Shown: piece by piece, positions 43,356 through 50,988 of the stretch
Layout: each line of letters starts with the position of its first letter
How positions within the stretch are numbered: the stretch's first letter is position 1
NCBI GenBank assembly: GCA_965140765.1
Contig: OZ223309.1
Span: forward strand, 1,612,001-1,676,000
DNA from: Sunxiuqinia sp963678245
GTDB lineage: Bacteria > Bacteroidota > Bacteroidia > Bacteroidales > Prolixibacteraceae
Length of the DNA stretch: 64,000 bases
Direction of reading: 5' to 3'
The notes under the pieces: model-generated
The model's database searches: none
What the model saw: only the letters and a program-made list of their open reading frames with translations
Told to the model about the DNA's origin: nothing
Made by a program: the position numbers and the translations under genes

Positions 43356-44933
43356 TTATTTTTTTCGTTTAAGGGTTTGAATACATTCACGACAAGCTAA
43401 AATTACCGACACTCCCCGATAATTAAATTCTTCGCGAAGGATCTTAACATTTTCCTCGAAATTTTTCTTCAAAGGAACAATGGTTCGCAAATGACTGGGA
43501 TCAACGCCCAATCCGATGCAAATTTGCTTTAAGCGACCGGTTCCTCCAGATTTTTGTCCGCCAGTCATAGCGGTGGTGCCATTGTCGGAAATAATTATGG
43601 TGACGGCATTCTTGTCGTTCACAGCATCGAGCAAGCCGGTAATACCCGAATGGGTAAATGTTGAATCGCCAATAACTGCAATAGAAGGATGCATTCCGGC
43701 ATCAGAAGCGCCTTTGGCCATGGTTATTGAAGCTCCCATGTCTACGCAGGTATTTATTGTATTGTAGGGTGGCAAAGCACCCAGGGCATAACATCCAATA
43801 TCAGAAAAAACGTGTTTCTCGCTCTGTTCGTTTAAGATAGCGTTCATGGCATCAAACAAATCGCGATGGCTACATCCTGTGCACAATTCGGGTGGGCGGC
43901 CAACAACAATTTCAGGAGTTTTGGCAGATTCTTTAGGTTTTAGTCCCAGTGCCCTGGCAATTATATCGGGAGTAAGTTCACCTGTTCGGGGCAGAGAGCC
44001 GTCTAATCGACCTTTAAGCTTTTTATTTTTGAAATAGCCATGTAACAATTCCTCGTAAATAGGATACCCCTCTTCGGCAATAAGAATATTGTCGCAGGTA
44101 GCGAAGAACTCACGCAATAGCGAATCGGGTAAAGGATAATGTGAAATTTTTAGTATTGGATAATTCAGATTATAGGCATTGAGGGTTTCCTTAACATAGT
44201 TGTAAGCTAAACCACAGGCAATAATCCCATTTTTTCCCTCTCCCTTTTCAATGCGGTTATAAGGAGATGCTTCGGAAATAGCAACTAATTTTTTTTGTAT
44301 GTCAAGCAATGCCGAATAACGTTTGCGTGCATTATGGGGTAGCAAAATCCACTTTGATTGATCGGTTTCGGCACGATACTCATTTTGCTCAGTCATCGTT
44401 TGGCGTAAAACAATCGAACGCGAATGTGATAAACGAGTTGTTATTCTGATGATGACAGGAAGTTTTACCTGTTCCGACAAGTTGAAGCCATACCGAACAC
44501 AATCGTATGCCTCTTGTTGGTTCGAAGGTTCGAGCAGGGGTAGAAACGAAAATTTTCCATAAAAACGAGTGTCTTGCTCATTCTGGGAAGAATGCATGGA
44601 AGGATCATCTGCAACGACTAAAACTAACCCGCCATTTATGCCCGTAATCGCTGAGTTTATAAAGGCATCGGCCGCTACATTAAGTCCAACATGCTTCATA
44701 CATACCATCGATCGTTTTCCCGCATACGACATTCCTAAGGCTGCCTCGTAAGCTGTTTTTTCATTAACAGACCACTGTGAACGTATTTTTATTTCGGTAG
44801 CTTCTTTTGATTTTTGAATGAATTCTGTGATTTCGGTTGAGGGTGTACCCGGATAAGCATATACTCCTGAGATACCTTCATCAATGGCTCCCAAAGCAAT
44901 GGCTTCGGCTCCCAACACTAAGCTTTTATCCAT
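43356..44933 (-). CDS. iorA: Indolepyruvate ferredoxin oxidoreductase subunit alpha (no C-terminal ferredoxin domain)
   Basis: A 525-residue TPP-binding catalytic subunit. It has the N-terminal pyrimidine domain (GVYAYPGTPSTEITEF, residues 21-36), ELCTGCSHRDLFDAMN near residue 350, DIGCYALGALPPYNT, and the TPP-Mg motif GDSTFTHSGITGL followed by DNGTTAMTGGQ. Many IorA proteins run to about 600 residues with a 2[4Fe-4S] ferredoxin tail. This one stops at ILACRECIQTLKRKK with no cluster-binding CxxCxxC run, so electrons must leave by another route or a separate ferredoxin. Confidence 0.93.
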   Translation of the reverse strand: MDKSLVLGAEAIALGAIDEGISGVYAYPGTPSTEITEFIQKSKEATEIKIRSQWSVNEKTAYEAALGMSYAGKRSMVCMKHVGLNVAADAFINSAITGINGGLVLVVADDPSMHSSQNEQDTRFYGKFSFLPLLEPSNQQEAYDCVRYGFNLSEQVKLPVIIRITTRLSHSRSIVLRQTMTEQNEYRAETDQSKWILLPHNARKRYSALLDIQKKLVAISEASPYNRIEKGEGKNGIIACGLAYNYVKETLNAYNLNYPILKISHYPLPDSLLREFFATCDNILIAEEGYPIYEELLHGYFKNKKLKGRLDGSLPRTGELTPDIIARALGLKPKESAKTPEIVVGRPPELCTGCSHRDLFDAMNAILNEQSEKHVFSDIGCYALGALPPYNTINTCVDMGASITMAKGASDAGMHPSIAVIGDSTFTHSGITGLLDAVNDKNAVTIIISDNGTTAMTGGQKSGGTGRLKQICIGLGVDPSHLRTIVPLKKNFEENVKILREEFNYRGVSVILACRECIQTLKRKK

Positions 44934-45242
44934 ATGTTTTACTTTTTCTAATTTTTTTACAAGCCCTAAATGTAGAAGTTTATTGTAAGAATATGCTCAA
45001 TATTGCAAGAGTTTTTAATATGAAAATATCATGTGATCTACGATAGTAATCAATTGAGGCTGTTCTAAACAATATATCTTAAAAGATTTACTTCAAATTA
45101 GAAATCCACGTCCTCTGAATGTGGTCAGAGACGTTCTACGGGTTTGCCTGTTAATAGTCATTTTTTTGTCTGGAGCCTGCAACTAAATTAAATCCGTTGT
45201 AACTTGCAGTCTCTCGTCAGATTACCAACACAGACCCAGAAA
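44934..45242. other. Intergenic region between iorA and the alpha/beta hydrolase
   Basis: A divergent, gene-free stretch of about 309 bp with no strong hairpin or palindrome. It should carry the iorA promoter on the minus strand and the hydrolase promoter on the plus strand, but no clear TAnnTTTG match was found. Confidence 0.4.
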
Positions 45243-46043
45243 ATGAAGAAAGTACTTATTAACGCATTGAAACTAGTTTTAGCTCTTTACATTCTAGTAA
45301 GTGGGTTTTTATACATTGCCCAAGAGAGATTAATTTTTTTTCCTCAGAAATTAGAGAAGACATATCAATTTCAGTTTCGTCAGAAATATGAAGAAAAAAA
45401 TATTGAGACTGCAGATGGAACGATCTTAAATGGCCTGTTGTTTAAAGCGGATAGTACGAAAGGACTGATTTTTTATCTACACGGAAATGCTGGTTCTTTA
45501 AGGTCATGGGGTGGTGTTGCAAAAACTTATACCGATTTAAACTATGACATTTTTATCATAGATTATCGCGGATACGGTAAAAGTGAAGGAAAAATAAATG
45601 GACAAGAACAACTTTTTCAGGATATACAACAAGTTTATAATGAACTGACAAAGCAATACACGGAAGACAAAATAATTGTATTAGGATATTCGATTGGAAC
45701 AGGTCTTGCATCTAAAATTGCCTCGATAAACAATCCCAAACTTTTAATCTTACAAGCACCTTATTATAGCTTGGTAGATATGATGAAGCATACCTATCCA
45801 ATTATTCCCGGGTTTCTTTTAAAATATAAGCTTGAAACCAACAAATATTTAAAAGATTGTCAAATGCCTGTTGTTATTTTCCATGGAGATCAAGACCGGG
45901 TTATTTATTATGGTTCTTCACTGAAACTTAAACAAGAATTTAAGGAATCAGACACTTTAATTACATTAAACGGGCAAGGACATAATGGTATGACAACTAA
46001 TGGAATATATAAGTCTGAAATAAGAAGAATATTGTCTCTTTAG
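45243..46043 (+). CDS. Membrane-anchored alpha/beta hydrolase
   Basis: A 266-residue alpha/beta hydrolase with an N-terminal signal-anchor (LINALKLVLALYILVSGFLY, residues about 4-23). The oxyanion strand is FYLHGNAGS, the nucleophile elbow GYSIG near residue 150, the acid in VIFHGDQDRV and the histidine in NGQGHNGM. The layout fits the BEM46/FSH-type hydrolases with unknown substrate. The ATG at 45243 was chosen over a TTG at 45204. Confidence 0.87.
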   Translation: MKKVLINALKLVLALYILVSGFLYIAQERLIFFPQKLEKTYQFQFRQKYEEKNIETADGTILNGLLFKADSTKGLIFYLHGNAGSLRSWGGVAKTYTDLNYDIFIIDYRGYGKSEGKINGQEQLFQDIQQVYNELTKQYTEDKIIVLGYSIGTGLASKIASINNPKLLILQAPYYSLVDMMKHTYPIIPGFLLKYKLETNKYLKDCQMPVVIFHGDQDRVIYYGSSLKLKQEFKESDTLITLNGQGHNGMTTNGIYKSEIRRILSL

Positions 46044-46224
46044 TAAATAACGAATGGACAAAAAAACGATCTGTCGCGGGTTATGCAAGTTGTCTTGTCG
46101 GCAAGGTTTTTTCAATTCAGCTTTGTCTGAAATCAAAAGAGGTTGAGTTTATACACTAAAAGGTTCCCGCTTTAAAGGGAAAGAATGGTGATAAAAGGAA
46201 TAGCAAAAGTCTGTCGGGTTTTGG

Positions 46225-46650
46225 ATGCCCATCTCTGCTAGGGAAGGATGGAAAATTAAACCTCTTGGGGGAAATTATCCATTTATTGTGCTGCTTCACC
46301 TTGGGTTTATGCTGTCGTTGGTCATCGAATATTTGTTAAAGCCGACAGAAACACCTGATTACTTCTTGCTAGCTTTATTTCTGGCACTAATTGCGGTTAA
46401 AATGCACATCATCTATTCCCTGGGTAGGTACTGGAATACCAAAATACTTCACATATCCGGCGTTCCATTGGTCAGAAAAGGACTTTATAAATATTTTAAA
46501 CACCCAAACTACTTCATTGTAATAAGCGAAATTGCTGTTATACCTTTGATTTTTCATTTGTATGTGACTGCAATTGTTTTTTCGGTGCTGAATGCAATTA
46601 TGCTGTTCATAAGAATTAAAGCAGAGAATAAAATATTGAAGCAGGCGTAG
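46225..46650 (+). CDS. Isoprenylcysteine carboxyl methyltransferase (ICMT) family membrane protein, possibly 5'-truncated
   Basis: A 141-residue membrane protein with the ICMT core GGNYPFIVLLHLGFMLSLVIEYL near residue 15, HIIYSLGRYWNTKI near 68 and GLYKYFKHPNYFIVISE near 92, the cofactor-binding region. Family members are usually nearer 170-190 residues with a first TM and an NEK-type loop; upstream (46100-46224) such a reading is broken by stops. It may be a short member or a decayed 5' end. Substrate is unknown in bacteria. Confidence 0.75.
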   Translation: MPISAREGWKIKPLGGNYPFIVLLHLGFMLSLVIEYLLKPTETPDYFLLALFLALIAVKMHIIYSLGRYWNTKILHISGVPLVRKGLYKYFKHPNYFIVISEIAVIPLIFHLYVTAIVFSVLNAIMLFIRIKAENKILKQA

Positions 46651-46707
46651 TTGCACGCCCCACTTATTCTATTTGTTGAGGAGGAACACGCACGATCAGC
46701 TTGGGAA

Positions 46708-46737
46708 ATTGTCGTTTGTTAAGCTTTATTATTTTTG
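46708..46737 (+). promoter_or_regulatory. Bacteroidota-type promoter (ATTG-N18-TATTTTTG)
   Basis: The -33 element ATTG (46708-46711) and -7 box TATTTTTG (46730-46737) are separated by 18 bp, close to the phylum consensus, and lie 20 bp before the MDP-1 start codon. Confidence 0.65.
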
Positions 46738-46756
46738 CAGCTCAAAAAGAGAGTTT

Positions 46757-47212
46757 ATGAAGCTTTTCGTGTTCGATTTAGATTATACACTGTGGAATGC
46801 CGGTGATACGTGGTGCGACTGTACAACTCCACCTTATTATTGGAGCAACGGTAATTTGTTGGATCAGGCAGGGCGTAGGCTGCGTTTGTATGACGATGTG
46901 CCTGACATTTTGGGTAAGCTAAAAGGTAGCGGAAAGATGATTGCCGCTGCATCGAGAACAGAAGCGCCGGATTGGGCAGCGCAACTACTTCAGTTGTTCA
47001 GTATTGATCACTATTTTGATGCACAGGAGATATACCCCGGAGATAAATTCAAGCATCTCTCCCGAATTCTGAAACAGACGAATACGCACAAGAAAGATGT
47101 CGTGTTTTTCGATGATGAATACCGCAATGTTAGCGATATTCGGTCCATGGGAATTGAAGCCGTATTTGTTGACGACGGACTAAACTGGGAACTGGTAAAG
47201 CCTTATTTATAA
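46757..47212 (+). CDS. Magnesium-dependent phosphatase (MDP-1/HAD family)
   Basis: A 151-residue HAD-superfamily phosphatase resembling eukaryotic MDP-1. Motif I is FDLDYTLWNAG, motif II AAASRTEAPDW near residue 75, then KKDVVFFDDEYRNVSDI as motif IV. The cap is minimal, as expected for MDP-1. The ATG at 46757 follows a good promoter; an in-frame ATG at 46673 lies upstream of it. Substrates could be protein phosphotyrosine or small phospho-compounds. Confidence 0.9.
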   Translation: MKLFVFDLDYTLWNAGDTWCDCTTPPYYWSNGNLLDQAGRRLRLYDDVPDILGKLKGSGKMIAAASRTEAPDWAAQLLQLFSIDHYFDAQEIYPGDKFKHLSRILKQTNTHKKDVVFFDDEYRNVSDIRSMGIEAVFVDDGLNWELVKPYL

Positions 47213-47242
47213 AACCTTGTCGGGCTTCAAAGCCAACGAGAG

Positions 47243-47485
47243 TTATTGATTTAATGACATGCGAAACCACATGGCCGTCTGCATCAAACGGTTGGCTTCT
47301 TCCTCAAACTGGCATTTCACATGCATCATGTTTACTGATTCCTCAAACTCTTCGACATCAAACTCGTAGCCAAGCTCAGTTAATTGCTGAATCAATTCAT
47401 TTCCAGGAGTTTTGTTCACCACTTTTCGAAGTTCCGGATCAACCTGCGATTCGCGGATAAATTTCATTGCATTATTAATAGCCAT
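47243..47485 (-). CDS. Nif11-like domain small protein
   Basis: An 80-residue protein resembling Nif11 (PF07862) leader-type proteins: NNAMKFIRESQVDPELRK at the start, then ELIQQLTELGYEFDVEEFEE. The rest (VNMMHVKCQFEEEANRLMQT) has no Gly-Gly processing site or cysteine-rich core, and no RiPP-modifying enzyme or peptidase-ABC exporter lies nearby. A stand-alone role is therefore more likely than a lanthipeptide-type leader. It is convergent with the MDP-1-like gene. Confidence 0.7.
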   Translation of the reverse strand: MAINNAMKFIRESQVDPELRKVVNKTPGNELIQQLTELGYEFDVEEFEESVNMMHVKCQFEEEANRLMQTAMWFRMSLNQ

Positions 47486-47671
47486 TGTATTTTCGTTTTT
47501 TTGTTTCCTAAAAATTCAATATTTCCACGAGATATAAAATCATTTTCTGTCTGAAAGGTGAAAATTTATTCAAACTTTAATGTTTGCCCCTTGATGAACG
47601 AAGATTACATTAGCCACAAACCAGTCAAAATTGGATAAAACTACTATCTTCGTTAGCCAAATTTTCAGGAC

Positions 47672-49801
47672 ATGAATGCACAACTTATACAGCGGATTGC
47701 TTATCAACTTCAAATCCGGGTTAATCAGGTAGAAAACACCATCAAGTTGTTGGATGAAGGGGCAACTGTACCTTTTATTTCGCGCTACCGGAAAGAGATG
47801 ACCGGAAGTTTGGATGAAGTACAGATTGGTGATATTAAAGACGAAAAGGCCCGGCTGGAAGAGCTGATCAAACGTAAAGAGACCATTCTGAAAACGATTG
47901 ATGAGCAGGATTTGTTGACCCCGGAATTGAAAGACCGGATTGACAACTGCTTTGATGCAACGGAGTTGGAAGATATTTACTTGCCCTACAAGCCCAAGCG
48001 AAAAACGAAGGCTTCGGTGGCTCGCGAAAAAGGGCTGGAGCCACTGGCTAAAATCATTATGAAACAACAGGAGCGCGATGTAGAGAGTCGTGCAAATGCT
48101 TTTGTAAATGATGAAGTTGATTCGGTAGACGATGCGCTGGCCGGTGCGCGTGATATTATTGCCGAGTGGGTGAATGAAAATGAAAAGGCCCGGAATATGG
48201 TGCGCCGGGCTTTCGAATTGGGTGCAACAATCAGGAGCAAGCTGGTTAAAGGCAAAGAGCTTGAAGGTGAAAAATACCGCGATTATTTCGAGTGGGAAGA
48301 GCCTTTGAGAAGATGTCCTTCGCACCGGCTGCTAGCTATGCGAAGAGGAGAACACGAGGGCTTTTTGCGCATTTCCATTGCGCCGGACGAAGAAGATATT
48401 TTAGAGCGATTGAACCGTTTTTTTGTACGCTCGCAAAATGAATGTGGGGAGCAAATTCAGCTCGCCGTAAAAGATAGCTACAAGCGATTGCTATCGTCGG
48501 CTATTGAAACTGAATTTGCACAAGCCTCCAGGCAGAAAGCTGATCAGGATGCCATTCAGGTGTTTGCAGAAAACTTACGACAACTGTTGCTTGCCGCACC
48601 GCTCGGTCAGAAGCGGGTGTTGGCGGTTGATCCCGGATATCGTACCGGTTGTAAAGTGGTCTGTTTAGATGAACAGGGAAACCTGTTGCACAACGAAACC
48701 ATCTACCCGCATAAACCGCAGGAGCAAACCAAGCAAGCCGCACGTAAAATTACTTCGCTGGTAGGAGCTTACCAAATAGAGGCGGTTGCCATCGGCAATG
48801 GAACGGCCAGTCGCGAGACCGAGCACTTCATTAAAAAATTGCGTTATGATCGCGATATTAAAGTATTTGTTGTTTCTGAAGATGGAGCATCGGTTTATTC
48901 TGCTTCAAAAGTTGCCCGCGAAGAGTTTCCGACTTACGATGTCACCGTGCGCGGGGCGGTTTCTATTGGCCGTCGTTTACTGGATCCCCTGGCCGAACTG
49001 GTGAAGATTGATCCGAAATCGATTGGAGTGGGGCAGTACCAGCATGATGTTGATCAGAAGTTACTCAAAAACAGTTTGGATACGGTTGTTGAATCGGCCG
49101 TTAACTCGGTTGGGGTAAACGTAAATACAGCTTCTAGACATTTACTGACCTACATTTCGGGATTGGGTCCGCAATTGGCGCAGAATGTAGTTGATTACCG
49201 GAAAGAAAATGGTGCGTTCAATTCCAGAAAGGAGTTGATGAAAGTCCCACGGATGGGAGCAAAGGCGTTTGAACAAGCTGCCGGGTTCCTGCGTATTTCT
49301 GATGCAAAAAATCCGCTGGACAACACCGCTGTACACCCCGAATCTTACCACGTGGTAAAACAAATGGCTAAAGATTTAAATTGTTTGGTAACAGAATTAA
49401 TAACAACCGAAGAAAAACAAAAAGAGATTGTGCTAGAAAAATATATTTCTGAATCGATTGGTCTACCGACTTTAAAAGATATTCAGAACGAACTGGCTAA
49501 ACCCGGACGTGATCCTCGTAAAAATATCAAAGTGTTCGAATTTGCCCCGGGGATTTATAAAATTGAAGATCTGCAGGAGGGCATGGTGCTCCCCGGAATT
49601 GTGACCAATATTACCAAGTTTGGAGCTTTTGTTGATGTGGGAGTTAAACAAGACGGACTGGTTCATATTTCGCAATTAGCCAATCGTTTTGTGAGCGACC
49701 CTAATGAGGTCGTCAAATTACACGAGCACGTGAACGTTAAAGTAACCGAGGTTGATATCGCTCGCAAGCGAATTCAGTTGAGCTTGAAAGATGTTGAGTA
49801 G
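47672..49801 (+). CDS. tex: RNA-binding transcriptional accessory protein Tex
   Basis: A 709-residue Tex protein. It has an N-terminal helical region with EGATVPFISRYRKEMTGSLDE near residue 28, the YqgF-like RNase H fold (LAVDPGYRTGCKVV near 318), helix-hairpin-helix motifs (ASRHLLTYISGLGPQLAQNV near 490) and a C-terminal S1 domain (VLPGIVTNITKFGAFVDVGV near 640). It binds nucleic acid and affects transcription. The whole domain order is intact and the length is typical. Confidence 0.96.
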   Translation: MNAQLIQRIAYQLQIRVNQVENTIKLLDEGATVPFISRYRKEMTGSLDEVQIGDIKDEKARLEELIKRKETILKTIDEQDLLTPELKDRIDNCFDATELEDIYLPYKPKRKTKASVAREKGLEPLAKIIMKQQERDVESRANAFVNDEVDSVDDALAGARDIIAEWVNENEKARNMVRRAFELGATIRSKLVKGKELEGEKYRDYFEWEEPLRRCPSHRLLAMRRGEHEGFLRISIAPDEEDILERLNRFFVRSQNECGEQIQLAVKDSYKRLLSSAIETEFAQASRQKADQDAIQVFAENLRQLLLAAPLGQKRVLAVDPGYRTGCKVVCLDEQGNLLHNETIYPHKPQEQTKQAARKITSLVGAYQIEAVAIGNGTASRETEHFIKKLRYDRDIKVFVVSEDGASVYSASKVAREEFPTYDVTVRGAVSIGRRLLDPLAELVKIDPKSIGVGQYQHDVDQKLLKNSLDTVVESAVNSVGVNVNTASRHLLTYISGLGPQLAQNVVDYRKENGAFNSRKELMKVPRMGAKAFEQAAGFLRISDAKNPLDNTAVHPESYHVVKQMAKDLNCLVTELITTEEKQKEIVLEKYISESIGLPTLKDIQNELAKPGRDPRKNIKVFEFAPGIYKIEDLQEGMVLPGIVTNITKFGAFVDVGVKQDGLVHISQLANRFVSDPNEVVKLHEHVNVKVTEVDIARKRIQLSLKDVE

Positions 49802-50321
49802 GCTGAAGTGGATTTGTTACACCGGAGAAAAAATACAAGTTTTGCGGTACTTTTTCTTAGTCTTATTTATTTAGAGGTGTTTCAGCGTTCTTTTTGTTTA
49901 GCGCGGAAGTCTGATGCGCCATCGTGCCGAGCCCCAATTCCATAAGGAATAAGCTTTCTGCCATCGTGCTAAAGAACAATTCCATTTAGAATAATAGATA
50001 TTCTCTATGGGGCTGAGGCTATTTTATAGGTAATTACTATGATTTCAGGGAGAATAGTCTTGCTGCACTGTGTCAGAAAACCTCTGCGCTATGGAATAAG
50101 AGCAGAATAAAATAATTTCCGAAATTTGTTTCCAGAGAGGTGTTTTAATTGGAGTATGTGTCAGGCAGATTCTAAAGCTATGCTGGAACAATGTCGTGAC
50201 GGTGCATGACTGTTTGACCCCCAGCTTTCCTGCAGTTGAAATAGCTTACGAGTACTGCCTGATCAAAGAACAAGTAAAGGGAACCAAAAAGACATGAAAA
50301 CCAAAAATCGTTGTTTTAGAA
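49802..50321. other. 520-bp non-coding stretch after tex
   Basis: No gene, tRNA or strong terminator is recognisable. It contains a degenerate direct repeat (49918-49993) and short motif echoes around GCTATGG and CTATGGGG. It may be decayed intergenic DNA or hold a small RNA, but nothing decides between these. Confidence 0.45.
49918..49993. repeat. Degenerate 34-bp direct repeat
   Basis: Copy 1 (49918-49951) and copy 2 (49960-49993) start with the same GCCATCGTGC and share CAATTCCAT and GAATA in register, with differences in between; the period is 42 bp. Only two units are seen, so no CRISPR is implied. Confidence 0.6.
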
Positions 50322-50531
50322 TCAGGCTCCTTCTTCGGGAATAACCGCCCAGCAAATAAGATAGATAAGAAGCCCCGGGAAACCAGCGCTTACCACTGAT
50401 AGTACCACATAAATAACTCTCAAAAGAGTTGGGTCCATGTTGAAGTACTCGGCAAATCCGGCGACAATTCCCGCAATCATCTTATTTGATGATCTTGTTA
50501 ATCGCTTTTTTGTAGATGGTAAATTTTCCAT
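50322..50531 (-). CDS. PspC-domain small membrane protein
   Basis: A 69-residue protein made of a single PspC domain: RSSNKMIAGIVAGFAEYFNM, then DPTLLRVIYVVLSVVSAGFP and LLIYLICWAVIPEE with one or two TM helices. PspC-type proteins act in envelope-stress response. It overlaps the stop of the upstream gene by 1 bp (TAATG), so the two are translationally coupled. Confidence 0.93.
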   Translation of the reverse strand: MENLPSTKKRLTRSSNKMIAGIVAGFAEYFNMDPTLLRVIYVVLSVVSAGFPGLLIYLICWAVIPEEGA

Positions 50532-50785
50532 TAGTCGTTCTCTTCGTCGTCAAACAAATTTTCCTGATTTTCAAATTCAGCTTCCAGATATTCCTCAGCT
50601 TCTTCTAAAAGTTGCTTAATTAACGCGTCAGAATCAGGTTTGTCACTGTACCAGTGAACAACCTGATTCGACCAGAAATCTTCGATGTCGCTTTCAACAA
50701 TAAATTTTGGTTCTTCATTGTGAACGACAAAAATGGTATCCGGTGTTTCCTGAGAATTGTCGGCAAGTAAGAATTTTGGTAACAT
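50531..50785 (-). CDS. Small acidic hypothetical protein upstream of pspC
   Basis: An 84-residue acidic protein: MLPKFLLADNSQETPDTIFV at the start, IVESDIEDFWSNQVVHWYSD in the middle and an Asp/Glu-rich tail. No TM helix or recognised domain. It is coupled to the PspC gene by a TAATG overlap, suggesting a shared function, perhaps as its soluble partner. The ATG at 50785 was preferred to one 24 bp further upstream. Confidence 0.7.
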   Translation of the reverse strand: MLPKFLLADNSQETPDTIFVVHNEEPKFIVESDIEDFWSNQVVHWYSDKPDSDALIKQLLEEAEEYLEAEFENQENLFDDEEND

Positions 50786-50988
50786 AGCTTTTCCTGTTAA
50801 TAGTTTCAAGGCAAATTTATGGAAAAAACTGATTTAAATGCTGAATCCCAATAGTTTTTGCAATTAAATTATTTGAAATAAATTCTGCCATTCTGCTGTC
50901 AATTTCAAAAATATGCTGCAATTCTGCTTTTAAATTTTAACAAAAGGATTTGAAGTGTTATTTTAGCTTGCTCATATAAGCAGCTAAA

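Noticed and set aside
47243..47485. A lanthipeptide precursor
   Set aside because: No cleavage motif, core residues or modifying enzyme was seen.
49918..49993. Possible CRISPR array from a 42-bp period repeat
   Set aside because: Only two imperfect units, spacers of 8 bp and no cas genes in the window.
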